64,000 bases of DNA from Antarcticibacterium arcticum (GTDB lineage: Bacteria; Bacteroidota; Bacteroidia; Flavobacteriales; Flavobacteriaceae): contig NZ_CP042476.1 in the NCBI RefSeq assembly GCF_007993795.1, positions 434,001 through 498,000 of the forward strand, read 5' to 3'. The translations under genes and the position numbers were made by a program. Shown here piece after piece: positions 27,894-37,933 of this stretch. The notes under the pieces were generated by a model. The model was not told the DNA's origin, did not search any database, and saw nothing but the letters and a program-made list of their open reading frames with translations. The stretch's first letter is position 1. Every line of letters begins with the position of its first letter.

Positions 27894-29770
27894 TTATCCT
27901 TTAAGCCATGCTCCCCTTATTTTCATTCTTGGATCAGTTTCTGGAAGGTCCAGGGAGCGCAATTTAAGTTCGGAATCTGTTGGAACTGTGACTTTTCCTT
28001 TCAATTCCTTTTCTTTCCCGTCACGTTCAATTATCATTGTAAAATCCTCTCCTTCCTCCCAGGCTTCAGAAGTTAGAACCAGTTCGTACACATTCTGTAC
28101 ATTATAATCGGTTCCGTTTATAGATTTGATAATATCCCCGTTTTGAACTCCCAGTTCTAACCAAAAGGAATTGAGCGTGATATTATTTCTGAAGAAAAGT
28201 TCACCGCTGTCCGGCACCGCATCAATATATGGGATTTGTCCTTTTATAAAATAAGAGGTGTTAATAGTAGTTTCTGCCATTTCAACCCCCGCTTTTTCAA
28301 GGAATTGCTCGTAGTGAATAGGAATTTCCCCGGTAATATATTCCCGGAAAAAATCTCCTATTTCAGGAAAGGTCATTTCCACTATTTGGGGAATGAGTTC
28401 ATCATCTTCGAAGGGTTGGTTTTTTCCATATTTCTGGCTCAGGTCTTTCATGAGGTCCAGAATTCCTTTTTCACCCTTGCTCAGTTCGCGCAATTTAAGG
28501 TCCAGGGCCATTCCAATCAAGGCTCCTTTTAAATAGACATTGTAATAATCACTTTTATAAGGCTCTTCCAGGATGTTTTTGCTCATTAAAGTAAATGGTA
28601 CCGTATCGTCATAATTCTTTGCATCTTCGATTTTTGAGGACATCCGGTCATAAAAATCCTGTTCGGTGATCAAATCCTGATTCACCTGGAAGAGGTGGGC
28701 AAAATATTCGGTTACACCTTCATACATCCAAAGGTGTTGAGACATTTGGGGATTGTTATAATCAAAATAATGGATCTCATTGGAATGAATATTCAGGGGG
28801 TGAGAATATGAAAGAATTCGTGAGAAACTACATCGGTCATGGTCTGGTTAAGGGCATCCAATGGCATAACTTCCGGCAAAACCACCACTGTAGATGTGTG
28901 ATGCTCCAGGGCTCCATAACCTTGAGCATCCAGATCTTCAGGATCTGAAAGATATAGCAGGATTGCATAATTGGAGGTGTTGTCAATATCCCCTAGAAAC
29001 CTTTTTTGGGCAGTGATCATTTTTTCAATCTCAGGTTTTATACTCTTTGAAGTATAAACTTTATTGGGAGAATACACATGGAGCAAAACCTTAATATTCT
29101 GCACATTGATATAGGTTGTATCCGGCGAAGCATACATTATTGGATTGTCAATAATATCAAAATACCGGTTACTGTTATAATAATCTGTTCTTGAAGCCGG
29201 ATTTTTAGGATCAGTTAGCGTTTGTGTCAAAGGCATTGAAGTTCCTGCGATAAGATTATCTGGCCGGTGAATGCTCAATTGATAGGGCAGCTCTTCCTGG
29301 TTTTGGAAGTAGCCAACAAAAGCGTGAAGATTGAGCATGAAATTTTCCTTTTCCAGGATATTGGTTCCTGCCGGTGAAAATATTCCTTCCTCTCCTGCAA
29401 CATCAAAAGAATCATTTACCCAATAGGTAATCTTATCAAGATTTATCGCATTTTCAAAGATCCAGGTATTATCGTCTGTGCGCGAAACCATTAAAGGCTT
29501 GCCGGCATAATCATAAGCTTTAAGGTCTTCTATGAATTTACCGTAATTGTCTAAAGAATAAGTTCCGGGTACGGTTTTAGGAATATAAAAAGTAGTTTGG
29601 GGATCTAAAAATTTTCCGGGATCTACCGTAACCATTACTTTGTCATCTTCCACATTTACAAGGTCCAGGGATACTTTAACCTGTTTGTCATTTTCGGGGC
29701 TGGTAATTTGTTGGGTTTTACAAGCTGAAATGAAACTGATAACTGCAATTGAATAGAGAATTTTTTTCAT
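27894..29770 (-). pseudogene. M61-family (glycyl aminopeptidase-like) lipoprotein metallopeptidase, split by a one-base frameshift
   Basis: Two consecutive minus-strand frames (29770-28793 and 28792-27894) together encode one protein of about 625 residues. The first part has a lipoprotein leader (SACK, Cys17), a beta-rich M61 N-domain and the zinc motif VVSHEFFHILTP, then TGA. Adding one base to the G5 run at 28796-28800 (plus strand) restores HILTPLNIHSNEIHYFDYN and joins it to YEGVTEYFAHL, which holds the third zinc ligand Glu, then a C-terminal PDZ domain (GVQNGDIIKSINGTD). The apparent Met start of the second part is an internal residue. Domain content fits M61 proteins of Bacteroidetes. 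The gene is a pseudogene or reflects a homopolymer base-call error. Confidence 0.88.
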
Positions 29771-29951
29771 TCTGAAATATACGTTTTTATATAGACGCTT
29801 AAGAAATGCGAAAGTTACTGTTTTGGGTTGTATTTCTGAAAATTTACCGGAATTTGAATGCAGGTAAGATTTGTTAATACTTAGTTAATAAATAGATAAG
29901 GCCTCTTATATAAAAAAACCTTTTCTTGCGGCTGTAAAAATATTCCTACCT

Positions 29952-32900
29952 ATGAAACAAAAACTACTTCAAAGGGGCTTTATTGTGGCCTTCTTCTTTT
30001 TCACGAATGTAATTTTTTCTCAATCTGTCTTTATCAATGAATTCCATTATGATAATGCCGGTACAGATGAAGGTGAAGCGATTGAAATTGCTGGACCGGC
30101 CGGAACAGATCTTTCAGAATATAGTATTGTGCTATATAATGGAGGCAATAACAGTTCTTATGGCACCTTTCAATTATCTGGTACTATTCCGGACCAGCAA
30201 AATGGATTTGGTACCAGTGTTCTCAATTTTGCGGTTAACGGCCTTCAAAACGGGGCACCAGATGGTTTTGCCCTGGTAAAAGGAAATGAAGTGGTTCAAT
30301 TCCTGAGTTATGAGGGGGTAATGACTGCTACCAACGGTCCTGCTGAAGGGATGACAAGTACAGATGTAGGTTTAGAAGAAGGAGCTAATACGCCAAGTGG
30401 TTATTCGCTGCAACTTGGAGGAGTGGGCCAGGATTATTCACAATTCACCTGGCAGGCGGAAGCACAGAATACTTTTGGAACTGTAAATAATAACCAGAGC
30501 TTTGGAGGAGATCCGGTTCAACCCGAGCCTGAGCCGGAACCGGAACCGGAGCCGGAACTTCCTCCTGCACCTGCGGTAGATGTGGTTTTTATTAACGAGA
30601 TCCATTATGATAATGCCGGCTCCGATGTGAATGAGGGCGTAGAAATAGCCGGAACTGCGGGAACAGATCTTTCAGGTTATAAAATTCTCTTATACAACGG
30701 TTCTGCTTCACAACTTAAACTCTATAGCCCATCAACCACGCTTGAAGGAATAATCCCTAACAAGCAAAATGGTTTTGGAACCGTTTTCTTTCCAATTGCA
30801 GGTATTCAAAATGGGGATCCTGATGGAATTGCGCTAATAGATCCGGATGGTGCCGTGGTTCAGTTTTTAAGTTATGGAGGGACCTTTGTTCCTACAGACG
30901 GTCCTGCAGTGGGATTGGAAAGTACAGATATTGGTGTGAAACAAAATACTAATACTCCAATAGGTTTTTCCCTTCAGTTAACGGGTGAAGGAAGTTCTTA
31001 CGAGGATTTCACCTGGGCCCCGGAAGCTCAGAATACCAGTGGAGAAGTTAATAATAATCAAATATTCCTTTCCCCGGAGCCGGTTCTTTTTATCAATGAG
31101 CTTCATTATGACACTTATAGTACAGATTCCGGAGAAGGATTCGAAGTAGCCGGCACGGCAGGCTTAGATCTGGCGGCTTATAGCATTATACTATACAATG
31201 GAAGTGGTGGAGGATCTTATGCCACTATACCCCTTAATGGTGTATTGCCTAATCAACAAGCAGGATATGGAACAAAAGAGTTCTATCATGTGGGTATACA
31301 AAATGGATCTCCTGATGGTCTTGCTCTTGTTAAAGGGGAAGAAGTTATTCAGTTTCTAAGCTATGAAGGCACTTTTACAGCTACTAATGGTCCTGCTGCA
31401 GGAATGGAAAGTACCGATATTGGAGTTACAGAAAACGGGGTTACAGCCGGATTTTCCCTGCAGTTGGGTGGTGTTGGTTTTAATTATGAAGATTTTACCT
31501 GGCAGGAGGCGCAAACTAATACTTTTGGAGCTGTAAATACCAATCAATCATTTGGTGGGGTAGTTGTAGAGCCTGAGCCTGAAGTGCCGGCTGAACCGGG
31601 TAGCATTGCAGCTGCAAGAGCTGCAGAGGCAGGTACAAAATTAACTGTTGAAGGTACGCTTACAGTAAGTGATCATTTAGGAAATACCGCCTATATCCAG
31701 GATCACACCGGGGGTATCGCTATTTTTGGTAACCTGGTAACAGAAGCCGGTTTGTACAAAATAGGTGATAGCCTTAAGGTATCCGGCACCACAGCAGTTT
31801 TTAATGGTTCCATTCAAATCTCAGATCTGGAGTCGGTTGAATATCTTGGAATAGCCAATGAACCAATTGAACCGAAGGAAATATCTATTTCTGAAATGGA
31901 AAATTATAGAGGCCAACTGGTAAAGATCATTGATGTAAACTTTCCAAACCCCGGCCAACTTTTCTTCGGAAATGCAAATTATAAGGTGACTGATGGTGGA
32001 GACGCAACCGGTGAGTTACGTATTGACAGTGATGTATCTTCACTTGTAGGAAAACTTCAGCCGGATGTTTGTGCAGAGGTAATTGGAGTAGTAGGAAGGT
32101 ATAACCTCATCAATCAATTGCTACCCCGAAATGCAGAAGATCTGCCCTGTGCTGAGGATTACGACCCAAGCTTTCCGGGATCTGAAATTTCAAAAGAAGT
32201 TACTTTTGACGCGGTAACCTGGAATATTGAATGGTTTGGAGATGAAAAAAATGCACCTTCCGCAGGAAAAGAAAATTCTGACGAGATCCAGAAAGAAGCC
32301 GTGAAAGCAGTTCTTCTTGAATTAGATGCAGATATTATTGCGGTAAATGAAATTTCAGATGATGTGCTGTTCGGGCAAATGGTTGGCGAGATGGATGGTT
32401 ACGATTATCTCCTCTCTGATGCTACCTCTTATCCTGACACTCCCGGGGGACAAAAAGTTGGGTTTATTTTCAAAACATCAAGTGTCGCTGTTACCAATAG
32501 CAGACCAATGTTCACCTCTGTTCATCCTTTTTATGATGGAGACGGTTCCTTACTTTCAGATTATCCTGAAAGCGCGGACAGATTCTATGCCAGTGGAAGA
32601 TTGCCATTTTTAATGGAGGCCGATGTTACCATTGAGGGTACCACTCAGCCGATGAAATTTGTTGCTCTTCACGCCCGTGCAAATGGAAGCACCGGTGCTC
32701 AGGGGAGATATGATATGAGAAAATATGACGTTGAGGTACTTAAGGATTCTCTGGATCTTTATTATCCTAATGACAAGGTGATGATCCTTGGAGATTATAA
32801 TGATGACGTAGATTTCACTGTAGCCAATGTAAGCACAACGGTTTCAACATTTGCAGCCTATACCTCAGATCCTGAAAATTACAATGTTCTAACCTCCGTG

Positions 32901-33956
32901 TTGAGTGACCTTGGGTTCCGTTCTTATGTAGTGGGTGATTACAATGATATGATAGATCATATTATGGTGACCAATGAACTGGAGGCAAAATACATAACAG
33001 GTTCTGCACGTGTACATTATGAACTTTACAATGCCGATTATAGTTATACCACTTCAGATCACCTTCCGGTATCCGTAAGACTGCAGTGGGAAGAATTAGC
33101 AATAGCCGGAATAGAAACAACGACCACAACCTGTACCGGGACCAGTACAGGAGCTGCCACCGTCACACCACAGGGCGGCATCCAGCCTTACACTTACGAA
33201 TGGAGTGACGGGCAGGTAGGACAGACAGCAACCGGTCTTGCTGCAGGAAAATATAGTGTTACAGTTACAGATTACCTGAAGAATACTATAACTACAGAAG
33301 TTACTGTAGAAGATGCAGAAGCTATTACTTTGACAATGCCGGCAGATCTTCTGGTTTACACAGGCTATGGCTCAAACTGCGTGACGTTATCTGCTACTGA
33401 GGTCAGCGGTGGTACCGGCGCTTTTACATACCTGTGGAGTACAGGCGAGACTACAGAGACCATTTCTGTTTGTACTACGGAAGTTTCTACCTATACCCTG
33501 GAGGTAAGGGATGCTGCCGGATGTACTTCTACTGCTGAGGTGACCGTAAATGTTGAAAATTTGTCCTGTGGAAGTGGAAATAAAACGGATAAAGTAGTCC
33601 TATGTTTTAACGGAAAATCTGTGTGTGTGGCGCCCGAAGCTGTACCTGCTTTACTAAAGAATGGGGCACAATTGGGATCCTGTGAGAATGATGTAATTGT
33701 TGTGGAAGAAACCCTAGCTTCCCCTAATCCTACTCAGGGAGAAACGCTTATAAGAGTTACAAGTGCCGTAAAAGCAAATGCCAGTATCCAGGTATTCAAT
33801 TTAACCGGGATGAGGATCCTGGAGCAAAAGGTATTCCTGGAGGAAGGCCAAACTTTCTTTCCTCTTAACCTCGGAAACACAATTCCCGGTATCTACCTTG
33901 TTAAAATTCAGGGAGCAGGGTTTGAAAGTGAACCTTTAAAAATAATTAAATATTAG
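29952..33956 (+). CDS. T9SS-secreted multidomain protein: three lamin-tail-like repeats, OB domain, EEP nuclease domain
   Basis: A 1334-residue secreted protein. Signal peptide to about residue 24 (VIFSQ). Three related lamin-tail (LTD-like) domains begin at about residues 26, 212 and 379; each starts [VL]FINE.HYD and contains EGxEIAGTAGTDL. A Pro-Glu linker lies near 191-203. An OB-like domain (about 555-720, LTVEGTLTV ... TAYIQDHTGGIAIFG) is followed by an EEP domain (about 755-1050) with TWNIEWFGD, NEISDD, LGDYNDD and SDHLPV, the usual metal and catalytic residues. A SprB-like repeat and Ig-like segment follow (about 1055-1200). The C-terminus (from SPNPTQGE, about 1260) is a type A T9SS sorting domain. 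This resembles ExeM-type extracellular nucleases, probably for extracellular DNA. It is transcribed alone with a strong terminator. Confidence 0.9.
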   Translation: MKQKLLQRGFIVAFFFFTNVIFSQSVFINEFHYDNAGTDEGEAIEIAGPAGTDLSEYSIVLYNGGNNSSYGTFQLSGTIPDQQNGFGTSVLNFAVNGLQNGAPDGFALVKGNEVVQFLSYEGVMTATNGPAEGMTSTDVGLEEGANTPSGYSLQLGGVGQDYSQFTWQAEAQNTFGTVNNNQSFGGDPVQPEPEPEPEPEPELPPAPAVDVVFINEIHYDNAGSDVNEGVEIAGTAGTDLSGYKILLYNGSASQLKLYSPSTTLEGIIPNKQNGFGTVFFPIAGIQNGDPDGIALIDPDGAVVQFLSYGGTFVPTDGPAVGLESTDIGVKQNTNTPIGFSLQLTGEGSSYEDFTWAPEAQNTSGEVNNNQIFLSPEPVLFINELHYDTYSTDSGEGFEVAGTAGLDLAAYSIILYNGSGGGSYATIPLNGVLPNQQAGYGTKEFYHVGIQNGSPDGLALVKGEEVIQFLSYEGTFTATNGPAAGMESTDIGVTENGVTAGFSLQLGGVGFNYEDFTWQEAQTNTFGAVNTNQSFGGVVVEPEPEVPAEPGSIAAARAAEAGTKLTVEGTLTVSDHLGNTAYIQDHTGGIAIFGNLVTEAGLYKIGDSLKVSGTTAVFNGSIQISDLESVEYLGIANEPIEPKEISISEMENYRGQLVKIIDVNFPNPGQLFFGNANYKVTDGGDATGELRIDSDVSSLVGKLQPDVCAEVIGVVGRYNLINQLLPRNAEDLPCAEDYDPSFPGSEISKEVTFDAVTWNIEWFGDEKNAPSAGKENSDEIQKEAVKAVLLELDADIIAVNEISDDVLFGQMVGEMDGYDYLLSDATSYPDTPGGQKVGFIFKTSSVAVTNSRPMFTSVHPFYDGDGSLLSDYPESADRFYASGRLPFLMEADVTIEGTTQPMKFVALHARANGSTGAQGRYDMRKYDVEVLKDSLDLYYPNDKVMILGDYNDDVDFTVANVSTTVSTFAAYTSDPENYNVLTSVLSDLGFRSYVVGDYNDMIDHIMVTNELEAKYITGSARVHYELYNADYSYTTSDHLPVSVRLQWEELAIAGIETTTTTCTGTSTGAATVTPQGGIQPYTYEWSDGQVGQTATGLAAGKYSVTVTDYLKNTITTEVTVEDAEAITLTMPADLLVYTGYGSNCVTLSATEVSGGTGAFTYLWSTGETTETISVCTTEVSTYTLEVRDAAGCTSTAEVTVNVENLSCGSGNKTDKVVLCFNGKSVCVAPEAVPALLKNGAQLGSCENDVIVVEETLASPNPTQGETLIRVTSAVKANASIQVFNLTGMRILEQKVFLEEGQTFFPLNLGNTIPGIYLVKIQGAGFESEPLKIIKY
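30027..31555 (+). repeat. Three-copy intragenic lamin-tail-like domain repeat
   Basis: Copies begin at 30027, 30585 and 31086 (about 165-185 codons each). All share [VI]FINE-HYD, EIAGTAGTDLS.Y...LYNG, QNGFGT, QNG.PDG.AL and LESTDIGV-type motifs. The copies have diverged at DNA level, so this is an old domain triplication. Confidence 0.88.
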
Positions 33957-33967
33957 GCTTTCAAAAA

Positions 33968-34007
33968 GCAATAAAAAAGGGAACCGATTGGTTCCCTTTT
34001 TTATTGC
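33968..34007. terminator. Strong bidirectional terminator, 18-bp perfect stem
   Basis: Arms 33968-33985 and 33990-34007 are perfectly complementary with the 4-base loop GATT. The stem core is GGGAACC, flanked by A6/T6 runs and CAAT/ATTG. It lies between the T9SS protein gene (ends 33956) and convergent proA (ends 34022) and can stop transcription in both directions. Confidence 0.92.
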
Positions 34008-34021
34008 AAAATTTTTATGTC

Positions 34022-35221
34022 TTACTCTCTAATATGTCCTTTGCCAAACACGTAATATTTATTGGTGACCAATTGTTTTAAGCCAAGTGGCCCGCGGTGG
34101 TGAAGCTTATCTGTACTTATTGCCAGTTCAGCTCCCACACCCATTTGTCCCCCATCTGTAAATCTGGTTGAGGCATTGTGATAAACAGCAGCACTGTCCA
34201 CCTGTTCCATAAAATTCTTGGCTTCCTCTTTTTCAGTAGTAATTATTGCAGCAGAATGTCCCCCTGAATAATGGTTGATCCTCTCTATTGCTTCTTCAAG
34301 ATTACCCACACCTCCAATTACAATTTTCATAGCCAGAAACTCCTCGTACCAGGTATCCTCCCCGGGAATTTTTGTCGCATCCTCTAAAACCCTGGAAGTT
34401 TCCTCATCTGCCAGTACCTCTACCTGATTTTCTTTCATCAGTTTTCCAATCTCTTTTAAATGTACTTCATAATCTGGAAGGTTTTTATCGACAAGCACTT
34501 TATCCAGCGCATTACAACCGGAGATTTTATCGGTTTTTGCATTTAATATTACCCTTTTAGCTGTTTCAACATCTGCATTTTTAGAGACATACAAGAAATT
34601 GTTTCCCCTACCACTTACCAGAACCGCTCCTGTAGCGTGTTGTTTTACAAAGGCGATAAGTCTTTCTCCTCCACGGGGAACAATTAGATCGAGTTTCTCC
34701 GGCGGATTCTTCAAAAATTCCTGGGTTTCTTCTCTGTTCAATTCAAGTAATTCAATCCAGGAAGTATCCAGGTCATTTTCCTGAAGAGCCATATGCCAGC
34801 AATCTACTAAAATTTTGTTGCTGTAGTTGGCTTCTTTCCCGCCTTTCAGGTAGATCTTATTGTTGGCTTTAAACGCCAGTACGGCAGCTTCAACAGTCAC
34901 ATCTGGCCGGGATTCGTATATGATCATAATAGTTCCAAAAGGCGCAGTCTTATTGGTAATGTCCAATCCGCTATCCAGTACCCGGTTAGAGAGCACCTTT
35001 CCCACAGGGTCTTCCTGCTCCATTACTTCTTTAACAGACTGGATCATCCCGTCTACTTTCTTTTCATCAACGATCAACCGGTCATACATCGCACCCCCGG
35101 TTTCACCAAAAACCTGAAGATCTTCTTTATTGGCCTTAATTATCTCATCTCTTCTTCTATCCAGGATTTGCATCATGGATCTAAGCACATTATTCTTTGT
35201 ATTTGTATCAATCAACTTCAT
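34022..35221 (-). CDS. proA: Gamma-glutamyl phosphate reductase (glutamate-5-semialdehyde dehydrogenase)
   Basis: A 399-residue cytoplasmic enzyme of the aldehyde dehydrogenase superfamily. The nucleotide-binding and catalytic regions are clear: PFGTIMIIYESRPDVTVEA, LKGGKEA, IVPRGGERLI and KISGCNALDKVLV with the catalytic Cys, and HHRGPLGLKQL at the end. It reduces gamma-glutamyl phosphate with NADPH in the second step of proline synthesis. It is the last gene of the minus-strand proC-proB-proA unit, 69 bp after proB. Confidence 0.96.
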   Translation of the reverse strand: MKLIDTNTKNNVLRSMMQILDRRRDEIIKANKEDLQVFGETGGAMYDRLIVDEKKVDGMIQSVKEVMEQEDPVGKVLSNRVLDSGLDITNKTAPFGTIMIIYESRPDVTVEAAVLAFKANNKIYLKGGKEANYSNKILVDCWHMALQENDLDTSWIELLELNREETQEFLKNPPEKLDLIVPRGGERLIAFVKQHATGAVLVSGRGNNFLYVSKNADVETAKRVILNAKTDKISGCNALDKVLVDKNLPDYEVHLKEIGKLMKENQVEVLADEETSRVLEDATKIPGEDTWYEEFLAMKIVIGGVGNLEEAIERINHYSGGHSAAIITTEKEEAKNFMEQVDSAAVYHNASTRFTDGGQMGVGAELAISTDKLHHRGPLGLKQLVTNKYYVFGKGHIRE

Positions 35222-35290
35222 CTTTCCTTATTCTTTATTTTATTTTCAATCTTATTTTTTCATTTAGCCACTAACGACTAACAACCACTT

Positions 35291-36061
35291 CTAAGCAATA
35301 AATTTGGTGCCTACTTTTTTACCGGAAACTATATCCAGGATCACATTGGGTCTTTTCCCGTTTGCGATATAAGTAGGGATATTTTTTGCCGCGGTACTTT
35401 TTGCTATCTTAATTTTGGATTTCATACCACCCCGCCCTTGTCCTTCTCCTTTGCCAGATTCCTGTACATATTTTTCAACATTCTCATTGATACTTACTTT
35501 ATTGAGTTTTTCAGATTCTTCATCTTCAGGGTGCCCGGTGAATAATCCATCTGTATCGCTAAGAATTATCAGGGAATCTGCATTAATTAGTTCGGCTACC
35601 AAACTCGCCAGTTCATCATTATCAGAAAACATGGACATGGTAACAGATACCGCATCATCTTCATTTGCAATAGGTATTATACCTTCAGAAAGTAAGGATT
35701 CATAACAATTGGTCATATTTTCACGGTGTAGTCCCGGACTAAAATCTCTTTTTGTGGCGAGTACCTGGGCACATCGCATTCCATAATCATGAAAAAGGCT
35801 ATAATAATGTCTCATCATTCGGGGTTGCCCCACAGAGGAATATACCTGTCTTCTTTTAGAAGGGTCTTTTATATTAATTTCACCAAGGATCTCCTTCCCG
35901 GCAATTGCCGAGCCGGAGGAAACCAATACTACCAGTATATCCTGTTCATATAAAGTGAAAATTTGCTCCACCAGGTTTTTTAAAACGGGTCCCAGAATTC
36001 TGTTGTCTTTGTTGGTCATCACATTGGTTCCAACCTTAACTACAATTCTTTTTGCTTCCAT
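35291..36061 (-). CDS. proB: Glutamate 5-kinase (without PUA domain)
   Basis: A 256-residue amino-acid-kinase protein. Visible motifs are IVVKVGTNVMT, VVLVSSGSAIAGKE, SVGQPRMM, FSDNDELASLVAELI, LSDTDGLFTGHP and GRGGMKSKIKIAK. It phosphorylates glutamate as the first step of proline synthesis. Many bacterial ProB proteins are about 370 residues with a C-terminal PUA domain; this one ends after the kinase domain, a common short form. It lies between proC and proA, 20 bp after proC. Confidence 0.95.
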   Translation of the reverse strand: MEAKRIVVKVGTNVMTNKDNRILGPVLKNLVEQIFTLYEQDILVVLVSSGSAIAGKEILGEINIKDPSKRRQVYSSVGQPRMMRHYYSLFHDYGMRCAQVLATKRDFSPGLHRENMTNCYESLLSEGIIPIANEDDAVSVTMSMFSDNDELASLVAELINADSLIILSDTDGLFTGHPEDEESEKLNKVSINENVEKYVQESGKGEGQGRGGMKSKIKIAKSTAAKNIPTYIANGKRPNVILDIVSGKKVGTKFIA

Positions 36062-36081
36062 AATTTTAATATATCGCTGGT

Positions 36082-36885
36082 TTATTGTTTACCTAATTCC
36101 ACTGCCCTGTCAAAAGCAGCATAGGCAGCATCTTTAATAAGTTCTTTTACATTATTGTCCTCCATTGAATCCAATGCAGCCCGGGTAGTTCCACCTTTTG
36201 ATGCCACACGATCCATCCAGGTTTCAGGAGAAAGGTCACTTTGGTTAAATAACTCCACTGCACCTTCAAAGGTTTTACTTACCAAAACTTTTGAATCATT
36301 AGGAGAAAAGCCCATTTTTAAAGCGGCTTCTAACATAGACTGCATAAAGTAGAATACATAGGCAGGACCACTCCCGGAAATACCTGTGGAAGCATCTATA
36401 TAGTTTTCATTTTCAACACGTATAGATTCCCCGGTGGTATCCAATAAGCTTCGTATCATCAAAAGCTCTACCCGTGATACTTCTTTGGCCCCTGTATAAG
36501 AGGTGACCCCTTTACCTACCTGTGCGGGTAAATTTGGCATCGCCCTTATAACTTTTTTGATCTCCAGTCCCTGCTGGATTTTATTAATAGTTACCCCGGC
36601 CATAATAGATACGAAGATCTGATCTTTGTTAACCAATAATTTTATTTCTTCAAAGAGGCTTTCACAGTGATAAGGTTTAATCGCCAGAAAGACAACATCT
36701 GCTTTGGGAAGACAATCCTCGATTTTATCATACACATCAAAGTGCTCTATTTTACTCAGAGAGACAAGTAGCTCAGGAGATTTATCATACAACATTAATT
36801 TATGCCGGCTTAATAAGGGGGAGTTCGCCATTCCTTCAGAATAGGTGAGCCCCATATTTCCGGCTCCAATTACAAGTAATCTCAT
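36082..36885 (-). CDS. proC: Pyrroline-5-carboxylate reductase
   Basis: A 267-residue enzyme from the ATG at 36885 giving MRLLVIGAGNMG, the Rossmann motif at the very N-terminus as usual. A longer reading from 36924 adds 13 non-conserved residues and was not chosen. C-terminal P5CR signature: GISGSGPAYVFYFM, and VASKGGTTRAALDSM. It reduces P5C to proline. As first gene of proC-proB-proA it completes the pathway in one operon; the 290 bp upstream (36886-37177) presumably holds the promoter. Confidence 0.96.
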   Translation of the reverse strand: MRLLVIGAGNMGLTYSEGMANSPLLSRHKLMLYDKSPELLVSLSKIEHFDVYDKIEDCLPKADVVFLAIKPYHCESLFEEIKLLVNKDQIFVSIMAGVTINKIQQGLEIKKVIRAMPNLPAQVGKGVTSYTGAKEVSRVELLMIRSLLDTTGESIRVENENYIDASTGISGSGPAYVFYFMQSMLEAALKMGFSPNDSKVLVSKTFEGAVELFNQSDLSPETWMDRVASKGGTTRAALDSMEDNNVKELIKDAAYAAFDRAVELGKQ

Positions 36886-37177
36886 TTTGGTGTTTTTAAT
36901 TTCCTTTAAAGGCGCAAAGACCATGCAATCTCCCGGAGCGAAAAAAATAATTTTATTTTTTTTGGTAAATAAGTGTGAAATACGGGCTTTTCAAATAGTT
37001 TAAAAAGTAATTGGAAGATAAAAGGGATTTTCCCAACCGTTACTATTGTTAACATAAGGAAGGGGTAACTCAAAAATTACTTAAGAATTCCTGAATAATT
37101 TTTTTAAAGGCGGGAAAGATAATTAATGTGTATTTTAATTTGATTGACATTCCTGCAGATATGTCTTAATCCTGAAA

Positions 37178-37615
37178 CTATGACAGGTTTTCCGGATTAT
37201 CTGCCTTGAGCAGGGGGGTGGAGAACCTGTATATTTCCAGTTTCAATTGCTTGAATTTATCAAGGTGTTCTTGAATGCGGTAGGCCAGTTTCTGGTGCTG
37301 GGAGTGATAAAATGTTTCACAGCTTATATCTTCACATTCCATCATGCCATTTAGATCATTCTTATGATTGCGCATAGCCTCATGAAGTTCCATTTTTTCC
37401 TCTTTTAAATCGATCAACTCATTATAGAATTCCTGGAGTTTTTCATACATATTGGGAATATTACCTTTAAAAACCGGAGCAGTTAACAGGGATTTTAAAA
37501 AGCTTACTTCTTCTGAATGGAAATGAAATTTTTCATCCCAATAATGCGTGTCTGCATGCAGTTCATCAATATTTTTTTCGTTTGCAGAGCGGCGATGGTG
37601 AGTAGTAGTAGCCAT
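37178..37615 (-). CDS. Hypothetical helical/coiled-coil protein, His- and Glu-rich
   Basis: A 145-residue protein with no recognised domain. The N-terminus is His-rich (MATTTHHRR), and most of the rest has heptad-like acidic and basic helices (LQEFYNELIDLKEEKMELHEAM). Two Cys lie in MECEDISCETF. No signal peptide or membrane segment. It stands alone, minus strand, divergent from a small lipoprotein gene. I do not recognise a family. Confidence 0.6.
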   Translation of the reverse strand: MATTTHHRRSANEKNIDELHADTHYWDEKFHFHSEEVSFLKSLLTAPVFKGNIPNMYEKLQEFYNELIDLKEEKMELHEAMRNHKNDLNGMMECEDISCETFYHSQHQKLAYRIQEHLDKFKQLKLEIYRFSTPLLKADNPENLS

Positions 37616-37933
37616 AATTACCTTGTTTAGATGGGATTCCCCAATGGTATATTAAGATATGAAATTTTAGCTGAAAATTGAAAAAAAACATTTGTAATTA
37701 TAATTACTTCTTAACCTTCAGGCTTGGTTATCAATTAATTAAGGTTTAAGGTTGAATATGTTGTTTTTTAGAAGATTTTATGTTCCTTATAAAATTGATT
37801 GGAACAGGGTTTTAAATACAACCCCTGTATTTACGAGGCTTTGAAGAGATAAAAAATATTTTTGCTCCTATGTTTTATGTAAATTAAAATCACATACATT
37901 TGTGCCAATAATCAAACAATAATTTTTATTAAA
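37616..37933. other. Divergent intergenic region (318 bp)
   Basis: AT-rich sequence between the His-rich helical protein gene and the small lipoprotein gene. The only recognisable element I see is the TACATTTG box at 37895-37902. No hairpin terminator, RNA gene or additional coding region was found. Confidence 0.5.
37895..37902 (+). promoter_or_regulatory. Candidate -7 box TACATTTG
   Basis: An exact match to flavobacterial TAnnTTTG, 31 bp before the ATG of the small lipoprotein gene. Only a weak T-rich -33 element (TTTT at 37873-37876, 18 bases upstream) is visible. Confidence 0.4.

Noticed and set aside
27894..28745. Separate short protein with a PDZ domain
   Set aside because: Its apparent Met lies inside the M61 catalytic domain, and one added base joins it to the upstream part.
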